Shown: in pieces, positions 29,189 to 38,355 of the stretch
How the letters are laid out: each line of letters begins with the position of its first letter
Numbering within the stretch: position 1 is the stretch's first letter
Source of the DNA: Polynucleobacter sphagniphilus
GTDB lineage: Bacteria > Pseudomonadota > Gammaproteobacteria > Burkholderiales > Burkholderiaceae
Assembly: GCF_001953355.1 (NCBI RefSeq)
Contig: NZ_MPIY01000003.1
Location: forward strand, 372,001 to 436,000
Length of the DNA stretch: 64,000 bases
Reading direction: 5' to 3'
The notes under the pieces: model-generated
The model's database searches: none
Seen by the model: the letters and a program-made list of their open reading frames with translations, nothing else
Told to the model about the DNA's origin: nothing
Made by a program: the position numbers and the translations under genes

Positions 29189-30194
29189 TCTGATCCCTAA
29201 TACTTTGTTGGCAGAATAATACTGCTTCCTCTAACTCCGTTGGGTTGAAGGGATCAAATGTATTTCTGCCGCTCATGGCACGCAGCCAGGTGAGTTGCCG
29301 CTTACCAAGTTGACGAGTGGCGGCCAAGGCTTTGTAGCGCATTTCTTCCCAGCCAATTTCCTGATCTAGGTAAGACCATACTTGGCGATAGCCTACAGAG
29401 CGAATCGCTGGCAAGTCAGGATGAAGCTTGGGATGAGCGTGCAGTTTTTTCACTTCCTCAAGCAAGCCACTGCTCAGCATCTCGTCAAAGCGCTTTTCTA
29501 GATTTTGATGTAAGCGGGTGCGATCGCTTGGCTCTAAGGAAACTAGCGTAATCCATTCTGGGATATCTGAACCTGCTCTGCCGTCTTCACTTGGTGAATC
29601 CGCCAATAAAGATGACATAGTTTTACCTGTTAGCTCATACACCTCAAGCGCACGCTGAACTCGTTGGGAGTCGTTTGGTTTGAGTCTGGCTGCAGTAAGC
29701 GGGTCGATGGCAGCTAGATCTGCATGCATCGCAGGCCAGCCGATTTGCTTGCCACGTTCATCTAAATATGCACGTATCTCTGAATTGGCTGGCGGTAATG
29801 CAGAGAGCCCATGAGCCCATGCTCGCCAATAGAGCATCGTCCCGCCAACTACCACGGGGATATGCCCGCGCATACGAATCTCAGTACAGAGCCTCTTGGC
29901 ATCTGTAGCAAAACGTGCTGCCGAGTAAACCTCGTTTGGTTCAATGATGTCAATTAAATGGTGCATCACCAAGGCTTGCTCAGCTTTGGTGGGTTTAGCA
30001 CTTCCAATATCAAGACCTCGATAGACAAGGGCCGAGTCCATACTGATTAATTCAATTGTTTGGCCAATTGAACTGGCGTATTGCGCCAGTGACATCGCGA
30101 GATGGGTTTTGCCTGCGCCCGTAGGACCCACAATACATAATGTTTTAAGGGGATTAGAAGCATGCTCAGGCTGAATGTTGGGTTCAGTTTGCAT
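29181..30194 (-). CDS. miaA: tRNA dimethylallyltransferase MiaA
   Basis: Transfers a dimethylallyl group to A37 of tRNAs that read UNN codons. The P-loop GPTGAGKT is at residues 23-30, followed by the [19 protein letters not shown] segment (DSxQxYxxxxIGTAKP-like; Q is replaced by A here), and [17 protein letters not shown] near the C-terminus. I use ATG 30194 (337 residues); the frame is open to 30221. miaB is not seen. Convergent overlap with purM by 8 bases. Confidence 0.95.
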   Translation of the reverse strand: MQTEPNIQPEHASNPLKTLCIVGPTGAGKTHLAMSLAQYASSIGQTIELISMDSALVYRGLDIGSAKPTKAEQALVMHHLIDIIEPNEVYSAARFATDAKRLCTEIRMRGHIPVVVGGTMLYWRAWAHGLSALPPANSEIRAYLDERGKQIGWPAMHADLAAIDPLTAARLKPNDSQRVQRALEVYELTGKTMSSLLADSPSEDGRAGSDIPEWITLVSLEPSDRTRLHQNLEKRFDEMLSSGLLEEVKKLHAHPKLHPDLPAIRSVGYRQVWSYLDQEIGWEEMRYKALAATRQLGKRQLTWLRAMSGRNTFDPFNPTELEEAVLFCQQSIRDQIK

Positions 30195-30275
30195 ACCCCC
30201 ATTATAGGAACTTAAAACCAATTATCCCAAGCCAAGAGCCTGTTAATATGCTCTTCAAATTCATAAGCGGAGTGC

Positions 30276-30929
30276 GTGTTGGTTGATACCCTTTTACAAA
30301 TAAGTGATTTATTGCTGCATATCGATAAGCATTTGGATGTGATCATTGCGCAATACGGCTTCTGGGCTTATGGCCTCTTATTTGCCATTGTCTTTGCTGA
30401 AACTGGCCTGGTGGTAGCCCCCTTTTTGCCCGGTGACTCACTGTTGTTCATTGCTGGCGCTTACTGTGCCACTGGGCATTTTGATATTGGCGTCCTCTGT
30501 CTTGGTTTATTGCTCGCAGCGGTTGCCGGTAACACAGTAAATTATTTCATTGGACGCTGGATAGGTCATCGCGTGTTCAGTAGTCAATCTGCTTGGATTG
30601 ATCAAAATGCCCTGCGTAAAACCCATTCGTTTTATGAGAAGCACGGCGGCAAAACAATTATCTTGGCGCGTTTTCTGCCTATTATTCGCACCTTTGCACC
30701 TTTTATTGCGGGCGTTTCAGAAATGAACTTTGCGCGTTTTCAGTTATTTAATATTGCGGGCGCAGGTTTGTGGATTGTGGGATTGGTTGCCGCAGGCTAT
30801 TTCTTTGGAAATATTCCCTTGATACGCCAAAACCTCAATGTCATTGTTCTCATTGGCGTGGGCGCAGCGGCCTTGCCAATTTTATTGGCAGGACTCTACA
30901 AGTTATTGAAGTCAAAGAAAAAGGGCTAA
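30276..30929 (+). CDS. DedA-family membrane protein
   Basis: A 217-residue polytopic inner-membrane protein of the DedA/VTT family. The diagnostic features are FAETGLVVAPFLPGDSLLF in the N-terminal third and the GRFLPIIRTFAPFIAG-type segment (here ARFLPIIRTFAPFIAGV) in the middle, plus a short basic C-terminus. DedA proteins act in membrane homeostasis; some flip polyprenyl phosphate or phosphatidylethanolamine. The start is a GTG at 30276, or the next TTG codon. No Shine-Dalgarno sequence is convincing. Confidence 0.92.
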   Translation: MLVDTLLQISDLLLHIDKHLDVIIAQYGFWAYGLLFAIVFAETGLVVAPFLPGDSLLFIAGAYCATGHFDIGVLCLGLLLAAVAGNTVNYFIGRWIGHRVFSSQSAWIDQNALRKTHSFYEKHGGKTIILARFLPIIRTFAPFIAGVSEMNFARFQLFNIAGAGLWIVGLVAAGYFFGNIPLIRQNLNVIVLIGVGAAALPILLAGLYKLLKSKKKG

Positions 30930-30951
30930 CAACTACCCTTGAGGTAACGCC

Positions 30952-31794
30952 TTAGTGCAGCTTGGTTTGGCCCTCAAGCGTAGCGATATGCTCTCTGATT
31001 TCGGAGGCATCTTCTGCTCCAGGCGCCTCACTGAGATAGCGTTGCATATCCGCTAAAGCCGGACGAACGTATTCCAATTGTGCAAAGATCAACCCGCGAT
31101 CACGGATCTCTTCTACTGATTCTGGTAAGAGGATGACTAATCTCTCTTGTATGCCAAGGAGACGCTCCCAGCGCTCATCTTCCGAGTAAATCATTTTGAG
31201 GTTACGTAAAAAACGCGAGAGAATTTCTCTTGGACTGGAGGCGCGTAAAAAAAGATTTAAGGGTAGACTCAGTTCACCTCGATAACCTTTGGCATCAAGG
31301 TAGGGATCGAGCATTTCTTGCAGTTGATTCTTGGAAAGCGAATCGCCTGTTAATGGGTCCATGATGATTTCACCTTGTTGCAGGGAAATACGCATCATGA
31401 AGTGATTCGGAAAAGAAACCCCGCGAATATTTAACCCAATCTGCTGCCCTAATTCCATCATGAGGATAGCTAAGGAGATGGGTATGCCGCGCCGGTTCTC
31501 AATAATTTGGTGCAAATATGAATTTTCAGGCGCATAAAAATCATTGGGGTTGGGGCCAAATCCAAGCTCAGTATAGAAGAAGTGTTTGAGGATTTGCAGG
31601 CGCTGAATCGGGGTGGTATCCGGGCTAATACGAGTCCGTAGTTTGCTGGCCAACTGATCGATTTGATCGAGCACTCCCTGAACATCTAGGTCGGGATAGG
31701 CATGCTGAGCTACTGCTACTGCCGCCTCAGTTAAGGGAAAGTGCTCGTCCTCTGTAACCAGGGATGTGAAGTAGTCAAGCTGTTGTGTTGGCAT
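30952..31794 (-). CDS. SirB1-family protein (transglutaminase-like fold plus TPR-like tail)
   Basis: A 280-residue protein with the SirB1 N-terminal domain: FFYTELGFGPNPNDFYAPEN, NRRGIPISLAILMMELGQ and GVSFPNHFMMRI carry the family signature. The C-terminal quarter looks like two TPR-type helical hairpins. The family is widespread in proteobacteria near housekeeping genes and lacks an agreed biochemical function. I chose ATG 31794 because the longer frame (to 31914) would run far into the murJ 3' end with non-conserved sequence. Five bases separate it from the murJ stop. Confidence 0.87.
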   Translation of the reverse strand: MPTQQLDYFTSLVTEDEHFPLTEAAVAVAQHAYPDLDVQGVLDQIDQLASKLRTRISPDTTPIQRLQILKHFFYTELGFGPNPNDFYAPENSYLHQIIENRRGIPISLAILMMELGQQIGLNIRGVSFPNHFMMRISLQQGEIIMDPLTGDSLSKNQLQEMLDPYLDAKGYRGELSLPLNLFLRASSPREILSRFLRNLKMIYSEDERWERLLGIQERLVILLPESVEEIRDRGLIFAQLEYVRPALADMQRYLSEAPGAEDASEIREHIATLEGQTKLH

Positions 31795-31799
31795 ATGCT

Positions 31800-33353
31800 C
31801 TATTTTGCATGACGCAGAAATTTTTGCCAGCGAATTCCAACTAAACCCAGTGCGGCAAAGTAGACGACTGCTGCTACACCTAACCACAAAGCCAATAAGC
31901 TGATGCGCCACCACGGCGTGCTTTGCAAGGCTATCCAGTTATGAAAGTGGGCGGCGTAATAGAGTACCCCTGCAAATGGAATGAGCGCAAAAAATAGTTG
32001 ACTCAAATACTGCAACCAAGATGCTGAGGGAAGGGCTCCGCGCTTGCTAAGGCCAACCCAAAGAAGGGTGGCATTTAAGCAGGCCCCCAGCCCAATGGAT
32101 AGTGCAAGGCCAGCATGACCAAACCAGGGTACAAAAACCAGATTGGCTAACTGGGTGGCAACCAGCACGAGCAAGCCAATTTTGACAGGCGTGCGAATAT
32201 CTTGGCGAGAATAAAAACCAGGCGCTAAGATTTTTACCAAGATCAAGCCAATTAAGCCAACACCATAGGCTGCCAAGGCGCGCTGCGTCATCAAGACATC
32301 AAGCGCACTAAATTTGCCGTAGTGATACAGAACTGCCGCCAAGGGTTCGCCAAAAATAAAGAGGGCGAGCGCGCAAGGCGCAGCTAGCAAAAAGGTTAAC
32401 TGTAATCCCCAAATGAGGAGCTCACCCGCATGCTTGAGGTCATTTTGAGCATTCGCTTTGCTCAGACTAGGCAGGAGCACGGTACCCAGCGCTACTCCTA
32501 AAAGGGCGGTGGGAAATTCCATCAGGCGATCAGCATACGAAAGCCACGAGACGCTCCCGGCAGGTAGTCGCGAGGCGATATTGGTATTGATAATCAATGA
32601 AATCTGCGCAACTGATACCGCGAAAACGGCTGGCCCCATCAGTCGCATGACCCTTCTTGCCTCAGTATTTTGAGCGGCCGCCTTGATGGCTTTGGGCCAC
32701 AAAGCTATTCTGGGCAAAAGTTTCAATCGCGCCAGAGCTGGAATCTGGATGCCAAGTTGCAAAAAGCCGCCCAAAAGCACCCCAATGCTCAGGGCATAAA
32801 TCGGTTGCTCTAGATATGGAGACAACAAAATAGCGCTCCCAATGAGGGCTAAATTGAGTAAAACCGGGGTAAATGCTGGAATGGCGAAGCGCTGAAAGGT
32901 ATTGAGGATGCCGGCCGACAGCGAAACCATTGAAATTAGCCCAATGTAAGGGAACATGATGCGTGTCATAACAACACTTGCCTCGTATGCTGGACCGCCT
33001 TTAAAGCCCGTAGCAATCACTAGAATCAGCAAGGGGGCGCCTACGACACCAATACATACCGTAAGCAGCAAAGCCCAAAATAAGAGCGTAGCAACGGCAT
33101 TAACGAGGACTTGAGCCTTTTTTTGGTCGCCTTGAGTAGCCATTTCACCCAAAATTGGGACAAAAGCCTGGGAAAAGGCCCCTTCGGCAAATAATCTGCG
33201 TAGCAAATTGGGGAGCCTAAAAGCCACATTAAAGGCATCAGTCCACTCGGAAGCCCCAAAACTACGGGCAATTAGGGTCTCCCGCAAGAGGCCTGTAATG
33301 CGGGAGAGCATCGTAAGGGAGCTGACTTTGGCGGCAGCGGAAAGCAGATTCAT
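31800..33353 (-). CDS. murJ: Lipid II flippase MurJ
   Basis: A 517-residue protein with about 14 hydrophobic segments and the MurJ/MviN N-terminal signature SLTMLSRITGLLRETLIA and RLPNLLRRLFAEGAFSQAF. It flips lipid II across the inner membrane for peptidoglycan synthesis. Divergent from rpsT; MurJ next to rpsT is a common betaproteobacterial order. An A7 run inside the gene stays in frame. Confidence 0.96.
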   Translation of the reverse strand: MNLLSAAAKVSSLTMLSRITGLLRETLIARSFGASEWTDAFNVAFRLPNLLRRLFAEGAFSQAFVPILGEMATQGDQKKAQVLVNAVATLLFWALLLTVCIGVVGAPLLILVIATGFKGGPAYEASVVMTRIMFPYIGLISMVSLSAGILNTFQRFAIPAFTPVLLNLALIGSAILLSPYLEQPIYALSIGVLLGGFLQLGIQIPALARLKLLPRIALWPKAIKAAAQNTEARRVMRLMGPAVFAVSVAQISLIINTNIASRLPAGSVSWLSYADRLMEFPTALLGVALGTVLLPSLSKANAQNDLKHAGELLIWGLQLTFLLAAPCALALFIFGEPLAAVLYHYGKFSALDVLMTQRALAAYGVGLIGLILVKILAPGFYSRQDIRTPVKIGLLVLVATQLANLVFVPWFGHAGLALSIGLGACLNATLLWVGLSKRGALPSASWLQYLSQLFFALIPFAGVLYYAAHFHNWIALQSTPWWRISLLALWLGVAAVVYFAALGLVGIRWQKFLRHAK

Positions 33354-33505
33354 GGGTCGATTTTCTCTTATTTGTCAGGCGGCTGGGCTTTTTTGCCCCT
33401 TTAATGTAAAATCTTGGGTTTTGGTGGGTCCGCAAAGAAAGCTGGCAATCCCATACAAGTTTCAGTTAATCGTATTTTGTAATTTTTATATAGCAAGGTT
33501 TAAAG

Positions 33506-33772
33506 ATGGCCAATACCGCACAAGCGCGTAAACGCGCACGGCAGGCAGTAAAACAGAACGAGCACAACTCTAGTTTGCGTTCAAAGCTTCGCACCTCCAT
33601 TAAGGCGGTTCGCAAAGCAATTGAAGCAGGTGATAAAGCTGCTGCCGCTCAAGTTTTCATTGCAACTCAATCAACAATCGACAAGATTGCTGACAAGAAA
33701 ATTGCACACAAAAATACTGCTGCTCGTCAAAAGGCACGTTTGTCTGCAGCTATTAAGGCAATGGCAGCGTAA
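33506..33772 (+). CDS. rpsT: 30S ribosomal protein S20
   Basis: An 88-residue basic, alanine/lysine-rich helical protein beginning [14 protein letters not shown] and ending in [13 protein letters not shown], fully typical of S20. An AAGG ribosome site precedes the ATG, and about 150 bases of spacer separate it from murJ. Two hairpins follow, the second with a strong T-run. Confidence 0.97.
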   Translation: MANTAQARKRARQAVKQNEHNSSLRSKLRTSIKAVRKAIEAGDKAAAAQVFIATQSTIDKIADKKIAHKNTAARQKARLSAAIKAMAA

Positions 33773-33792
33773 GACGTAATTTGTTTTAGGCT

Positions 33793-33841
33793 GGCAAGCG
33801 TCATGCTTGCCTAGGCCCGCTCCTTATCAGAGCGGGTTTTT
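33793..33841 (+). terminator. Tandem hairpins and intrinsic terminator after rpsT
   Basis: The first hairpin is 33793-33799 paired with 33805-33811 (7 bp). The second is 33816-33822 paired with 33830-33836 (GC-rich, 7 bp) and is followed by five T. The second is the likely terminator and also faces the convergent DUF3579 gene. Confidence 0.88.
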
Positions 33842-33851
33842 GTTTTTAAGA

Positions 33852-34160
33852 CTAGGTTTGTGGTTTGGGTTCAAACTCACAAGCTTCTTCGATGGGTAAC
33901 TCATTGTCTTTGGCAAAGTTCATAACGAAGTCGAGCGCTCTTGGATCAAGATCGCCCAGTCTGGTATCAATGACAACGCATTTCACTTTAGCAATAACAA
34001 CTGGTCTGGCATAAGGCGAGTAAGTGAAGCGGGGGTCGCCAGCATCGCCTGGCGGGCGAAATGTAGCCATCACTCCGCATAGACGTTCAGCCCAATCGCT
34101 GGGCCGAAATGGCTTGCCAGAAGTTGTAATGCCTTGAATGAAAAGCTTTTTGTGGTTCAA
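33852..34160 (-). CDS. DUF3579 family protein
   Basis: A 102-residue protein matching what I know of DUF3579: FIQGITTSGKPFRPSDWAER at the start and YSPYARPVVIAKVKCVVID in the middle. The family is small and mostly betaproteobacterial, and lies beside argF, as it does here (divergent, about 150 bases). The function is unknown. There is no signal peptide or membrane segment. The position suggests a role linked to arginine or nitrogen status, but that is only inference. Confidence 0.82.
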   Translation of the reverse strand: MNHKKLFIQGITTSGKPFRPSDWAERLCGVMATFRPPGDAGDPRFTYSPYARPVVIAKVKCVVIDTRLGDLDPRALDFVMNFAKDNELPIEEACEFEPKPQT

Positions 34161-34312
34161 GTTGGCGTCAGGATCGTAGTAGAAATAAGTAGCAATAAGC
34201 CTCTAAGCTTAACAGCCTCGAATGAGCTTAAGATGACTTTAGGAACTATTTTCGTGCAGTTGAATGCCCAAAGAAAAAAATGCAAGCTAAAACTTTAGTA
34301 GAAAGCTCAACA

Positions 34313-35260
34313 ATGACATCTCTGGCAAAACCCCAAGCGCCCGGTCAGGTCAGGCATTACTTGCAATTTTCTGACCTTTCTCGAGAAGAGTATGACTATT
34401 TGCTCGAGCGTTCTGCTTGGCTCAAGGCTAAATTTAAGAGCTATGAGACTTGGCATCCATTGCATGACCGCACCTTGGCAATGATTTTTGAAAAGCATTC
34501 CACTCGTACACGTTTATCTTTTGAGGCGGGTATTCATCAATTGGGTGGACATGCTGTCTACCTGAATACTCGCGATACTCAATTGGGCCGCGGTGAGCCA
34601 GTAGAAGATGCCGCCCAGGTGATCTCTCGGATGACTGACATCATCATGATTCGCACCTTTGGGCAAGAGATCATTGAGCGTTTTGCTGCTAATTCACGCG
34701 TACCCGTCATTAATGGTTTAACCAATGAATATCACCCATGTCAGGTTTTGGCTGATATTTTTACTTTTGTCGAGGCACGCGGCCCAATACAGGGTAAAAC
34801 AGTTGCTTGGGTGGGTGATGCCAACAATATGGCGTACACCTGGATTCAGGCGGCCGAATGTTTGAATTTCCAAATTCGTTTTTCTGCCCCCAAGGGTTAT
34901 CAACTAGATAGCTCGCGCCTCACTGGAGCAGCCTTAAATCACCTCACAGTATGTTCAGACCCTAGGGATGCCTGCAAGGATGCTGATTTGGTAACAACAG
35001 ATGTTTGGACCAGTATGGGTTACGAGGATGAAAATGCGTCGCGTATGAGCGCATTTAAGGAGTGGATGGTTTCACCCGAGTTAATGGCGTTAGCAAAACC
35101 GGACGCTCTGTTTATGCACTGCCTCCCTGCACATCGTGGCGAAGAGGTGGCGGCCGATGTCATTGATGGTCCACAAAGTATTGTGTGGGAAGAAGCAGAA
35201 AATCGCTTGCATGTGCAAAAAGCCCTCATGGAATATTTGCTCTGCGGTCGCTTGGATTGA
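34313..35260 (+). CDS. argF: Ornithine carbamoyltransferase
   Basis: Makes citrulline from ornithine and carbamoyl phosphate. Key motifs are STRTR (carbamoyl phosphate binding, residues 63-67), the HPCQVLAD segment, and HCLPAHRGEEV near the C-terminus. With ATG 34313 the protein has 315 residues; an in-frame ATG at 34280 would add 11 residues. Neither start has a strong Shine-Dalgarno sequence. argG follows 43 bases downstream in the same direction, so the two last steps before argininosuccinate lyase are co-expressed. Confidence 0.96.
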   Translation: MTSLAKPQAPGQVRHYLQFSDLSREEYDYLLERSAWLKAKFKSYETWHPLHDRTLAMIFEKHSTRTRLSFEAGIHQLGGHAVYLNTRDTQLGRGEPVEDAAQVISRMTDIIMIRTFGQEIIERFAANSRVPVINGLTNEYHPCQVLADIFTFVEARGPIQGKTVAWVGDANNMAYTWIQAAECLNFQIRFSAPKGYQLDSSRLTGAALNHLTVCSDPRDACKDADLVTTDVWTSMGYEDENASRMSAFKEWMVSPELMALAKPDALFMHCLPAHRGEEVAADVIDGPQSIVWEEAENRLHVQKALMEYLLCGRLD

Positions 35261-35303
35261 ATATATTTAGTTTTTCGAGTTAATTTTTTATTGAATAGAA
35301 ATC

Positions 35304-36533
35304 ATGTCAGATATTAAAAAAGCAGTGTTGGCGTATTCCGGTGGTCTTGATACCAGCGTTATTTTGAAGTGGCTACAAGATACCTACCAATGTGAGATCG
35401 TGACTTTTACGGCTGACTTGGGTCAGGGTGAAGAGCTGGAGCCTGCGCGTGCAAAGGCATTGCAATTTGGTATCAAGCCAGAAAATATTTTTATTGATGA
35501 CCTGCGTGAAGAGTTTGTACGTGACTTTGTATTCCCTATGTTCCGTGCCAACACCATCTACGAGGGCGAGTATTTGTTGGGTACATCTATTGCGCGCCCT
35601 TTGATTGCTAAACGCCAAATAGAAATTGCCCGCTTAACCGGTGCTGATGCGGTGTCACATGGTGCAACGGGCAAGGGAAATGATCAGGTTCGTTTTGAGC
35701 TTGGTTACTACGCTCTTGAGCCAGGAATCAAAGTGATTGCGCCATGGCGTGAATGGGATCTGCTATCACGCGAAAAATTAATGGCCTACGCTGAAAAGCA
35801 TGGTATTCCAGTCGAGATGAAGCATAAGCAAGGTGGCTCACCCTATTCCATGGATGCCAACCTCTTGCACATTAGCTATGAAGGCCGTCATTTGGAAAAC
35901 CCCAATGCCGAGGCTGAAGAATCAATGTGGCGTTGGACTGTTTCACCTGAAAGGGCCCCGGATGCTGCTCAAATTATTGAAATTGAATTCCGTGCAGGAG
36001 ATCCAGTAGCGATTGATGGTAAGACTTATAAGCCACATGAGTTATTAGCTGAGTTAAATCGCCTTGGCGGAATGCATGGCATCGGTCGTTTAGATTTAGT
36101 CGAAAACCGTTTTGTCGGCATGAAGAGTCGTGGATGCTATGAAACCCCTGGTGGAACTATCTTGCTTAAAGCGCACCGCGGTATCGAGAGCATCACCCTT
36201 GATCGTGAAGTGGCTCACTTAAAAGATGATTTGATGCCTCGCTACGCTAGCCTGATTTATAACGGCTTATGGTGGGCTCCAGAGCGTATTGCCTTGCAAA
36301 CCTTAATTGACCACACCCAGCAAATGGTAAATGGCGTGGTGCGTTTGAAACTCTATAAGGGCTCGGTCTCAGTCATTTCGCGCGATTCAGCAAATACATT
36401 GTTCGATCAAACAATTGCTACTTTTGACGATGATGGTGGCGCTTATAACCAAGCCGATGCTGGTGGCTTCATCAAGCTCAATGCTTTGCGTATGCGCATT
36501 GCTGAGACTGCTAAGCGCAAGCGCGCTAAATAA
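35304..36533 (+). CDS. argG: Argininosuccinate synthase
   Basis: A 409-residue ArgG with the N-type ATP pyrophosphatase loop AYSGGLDTS at residues 10-18 and conserved stretches such as [19 protein letters not shown] and [18 protein letters not shown]. It joins citrulline and aspartate with ATP. It is second in argF-argG, with ppnP 32 bases downstream. Confidence 0.97.
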   Translation: MSDIKKAVLAYSGGLDTSVILKWLQDTYQCEIVTFTADLGQGEELEPARAKALQFGIKPENIFIDDLREEFVRDFVFPMFRANTIYEGEYLLGTSIARPLIAKRQIEIARLTGADAVSHGATGKGNDQVRFELGYYALEPGIKVIAPWREWDLLSREKLMAYAEKHGIPVEMKHKQGGSPYSMDANLLHISYEGRHLENPNAEAEESMWRWTVSPERAPDAAQIIEIEFRAGDPVAIDGKTYKPHELLAELNRLGGMHGIGRLDLVENRFVGMKSRGCYETPGGTILLKAHRGIESITLDREVAHLKDDLMPRYASLIYNGLWWAPERIALQTLIDHTQQMVNGVVRLKLYKGSVSVISRDSANTLFDQTIATFDDDGGAYNQADAGGFIKLNALRMRIAETAKRKRAK

Positions 36534-36565
36534 TTTTTTAACGATGTTGATTTGAAAGAATAAAG

Positions 36566-36871
36566 ATGCAATTTGATCAAGTATCAGTAGGTAAAAAAGC
36601 GAATGTATTTTTTGATGGTAAATGCGTCTCACATACCGTCACCTTGCCAAATGGTGTGCGTAAGTCTGTTGGTGTTGTGCTTCCAAGCACTTTACGTTTT
36701 GACTTAAGCACTAAAGAAATTATGGAAGTGGTGGATGGCAATGCTTTTGTGAGCATTAATGGTGCTCCTGAACAGGAGTTCAAGGCAGGTCAGAGCTGGG
36801 AAGTGGAAAAGGGCGGATATTTTATTATTCGCGCCGAGTCACCAGTTCACTACGTTTGCCACTTTGAGTAA
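36566..36871 (+). CDS. ppnP: Pyrimidine/purine nucleoside phosphorylase PpnP (DUF1255)
   Basis: A 101-residue single cupin domain. The GKCVSHTVTLPNGVRKSVGV and YVCHFE ends match the PpnP/YaiE family, which phosphorolyses a broad set of nucleosides. It lies 32 bases behind argG in the same orientation and is followed by a strong terminator, so it probably ends the argF-argG-ppnP transcript. The full-length family is about 94-105 residues. Confidence 0.9.
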   Translation: MQFDQVSVGKKANVFFDGKCVSHTVTLPNGVRKSVGVVLPSTLRFDLSTKEIMEVVDGNAFVSINGAPEQEFKAGQSWEVEKGGYFIIRAESPVHYVCHFE

Positions 36872-36910
36872 AGCTGAGTTGTTGCTCGCCACTGTATCGC
36901 TGGCGCAAAC

Positions 36911-36939
36911 AAAATGCAGACCAAGGTCTGCATTTTTTT
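36911..36939. terminator. Bidirectional terminator between ppnP and the DUF192 gene
   Basis: An inverted repeat (36911-36922 with 36925-36936) with A residues before and a T-run after. It serves the convergent 3' ends of ppnP (plus) and the DUF192 gene (minus). Confidence 0.88.
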
Positions 36940-36952
36940 ATGACTTCTTTGC

Positions 36953-37411
36953 TTATTTCTTCGGTAAGCCTGTCACTGTCATTCCTGGAATGATCACGCG
37001 CTCTGCAAACCATTGCTTGTTCATCTCTAGAGCGTAACGAATGGGGGCTGTTGGGCAGTGGTTATTGGTGGTGTCAGCTTGCATTTCTTCAATATTCACA
37101 ATCTTGCCGTCATCTGCAATAAATGCAATCGATAGGGGGATCTTGGTGTTTTTCATCCAAAAGCAATTTCCTGCTTTCTGTTCAAAAACAAATAGCATTC
37201 CTGAGTTAGTGGGCATGCTCGTGCGATTCATCAGCCCAACTTCTCTTGCTTGAGGGGTATCCGCTAACTCTGCTTGAATACGATAAATTCCTGTTTTCAG
37301 TTCAATAGTCGGCAGGCCAGTGTTCACTTGCGCGATGGTGCTGATGGAGATCAGGAAGGAAGCGGCGCCCGCTAAGGTCAGGAGGATGGGTTTGATATTC
37401 AGAAGGTGCAT
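36953..37411 (-). CDS. DUF192 family exported protein
   Basis: A 152-residue protein with an N-terminal hydrophobic signal segment (residues 7-27) ending near STIAQ, then a DUF192 domain with EVGLMNRTSMPTNSGMLFVF, CFWMKNTKIPLSIAFI and a C-terminal ERVIIPGMTVTG. The family is common and of unknown function, usually periplasmic or secreted. I choose ATG 37411 over the earlier ATG at 37426. A terminator lies on each side of the gene. Confidence 0.87.
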   Translation of the reverse strand: MHLLNIKPILLTLAGAASFLISISTIAQVNTGLPTIELKTGIYRIQAELADTPQAREVGLMNRTSMPTNSGMLFVFEQKAGNCFWMKNTKIPLSIAFIADDGKIVNIEEMQADTTNNHCPTAPIRYALEMNKQWFAERVIIPGMTVTGLPKK

Positions 37412-37470
37412 GATGCTCTCTAGCAAATAGGGTGTGCGTGCATTCTAAGGGAGAAGAAAATATAGGCGAA

Positions 37471-37498
37471 AAAAACCCAGGAACAAGTCCTGGGTTTT
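37471..37498. terminator. Terminator downstream of cspA
   Basis: Perfect 11-bp stem (37472-37482 with 37488-37498), five-base loop, with A and T runs on the two sides. It ends the minus-strand cspA transcript 20 bases after its stop. Confidence 0.9.
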
Positions 37499-37517
37499 AG
37501 TAATGATCTAAGAGCGA

Positions 37518-37721
37518 TTAAGCTGCTTGGATATTGGTAGCTTGTTTGCCTTTAGGACCTTGGGTAATGTCAAACGTTACCTTTTGGTTTTCCTTGAGGG
37601 TTTTAAACCCAGGCATTGTAATTGCGCTGAAATGCGCAAACAACTCTTCTTCACCATCATCAGGTTTGATAAAACCAAAACCTTTTGCATCATTGAACCA
37701 CTTAACAATTCCGGTCGCCAT
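37518..37721 (-). CDS. cspA: Cold-shock protein (CspA family)
   Basis: A 67-residue single cold-shock domain. RNP1 is KGFGFIKP at residues 13-20 and RNP2 is LFAHF near 28-32. It binds single-stranded RNA/DNA and melts mRNA structure. The start has a GGAG ribosome site and faces a long spacer of about 286 bases toward clpS, which is the usual arrangement for a cspA gene with a long regulatory 5' leader. The paralogue identity (CspA versus CspD or others) is not certain. Confidence 0.94.
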   Translation of the reverse strand: MATGIVKWFNDAKGFGFIKPDDGEEELFAHFSAITMPGFKTLKENQKVTFDITQGPKGKQATNIQAA

Positions 37722-38007
37722 GCGAACTCCATTACATAAACTTAAAACAACCGTGATGAGGGTGAATACTTTTTAATCAGTCTCGCTCTACAACACGCCT
37801 AAATAGGACTTTAAATAAAGCCTATACCCTGATTGTTTGCCCTTTATGGTGAGGTGTCAAGGGGTTATATGCATATAGTTGGGGTGAAGTACCCCTTTTT
37901 TTATGAAAAAATGCCCCAATATGGGGTAAGTGGGCTTTATTAATGGTTTTTTCACAACAGGACCCCTGTAAATTTAAGTTTATGTATCTGTGTTTAGAAT
38001 GTTTCTC
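37722..38007. promoter_or_regulatory. cspA-clpS divergent spacer with alternating G4/C4 blocks
   Basis: The longest gene-free stretch in the window (about 286 bases). It should hold the cspA leader (minus) and the clpSA promoter (plus). Visible structure: a 12-bp perfect palindrome TATATGCATATA at 37866-37877; GGGG blocks at 37861, 37881 and 37923; CCCC blocks at 37892, 37914 and 37963. The 37881-37895 pair forms a hairpin followed by seven T (37896-37902), a terminator-like signal for rightward transcription although no rightward gene lies upstream. The next pair forms a second small hairpin at 37914-37926. Because several blocks can pair in alternative ways, attenuation or thermosensing is possible. 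No promoter could be assigned with confidence. Confidence 0.5.
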
Positions 38008-38355
38008 ATGAGTCGCACAACGAAAAATCCCACGGTTGGTAGTCCCAACAACCCCTACATCGAAGACACCGTCCTTCTCGAAAAGCAGGCCGAGAAAGTA
38101 AAGGAGCCTTCGATGTATAAAGTTTTACTATTGAATGACGATTACACCCCAATGGAGTTTGTGGTGATGGTCATTCAGGAGTATTTTAGGAAGGATCATG
38201 AAACGGCAACTCGGATCATGCTCCAGGTTCATTTGGTAGGCAAAGGCGTTTGTGGAATTTTTACCCGCGATGTGGCTGCCACCAAAGTGCATCAGGTTTT
38301 AGAGCTCTCCCGCGAAGCGGGCCACCCACTACAGTGCACGATGGAGGAAGCATGA
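38008..38355 (+). CDS. clpS: ATP-dependent Clp protease adaptor ClpS
   Basis: A 115-residue adaptor with the core motif [18 protein letters not shown] and a C-terminal [12 protein letters not shown]. It delivers N-degron substrates to ClpAP. I use the ATG at 38008 (MSRTTKN); GTG 37990 and ATG 37999 are in frame upstream. The gene ends in an ATGA overlap with clpA, so the adaptor and unfoldase are translationally coupled. Confidence 0.95.
   Translation: MSRTTKNPTVGSPNNPYIEDTVLLEKQAEKVKEPSMYKVLLLNDDYTPMEFVVMVIQEYFRKDHETATRIMLQVHLVGKGVCGIFTRDVAATKVHQVLELSREAGHPLQCTMEEA

Noticed and set aside
33384..33397. GGGC-T6-GCCC inverted repeat upstream of rpsT.
   Set aside because: A four-base-pair stem with an all-T loop is too weak to call an operator or terminator.
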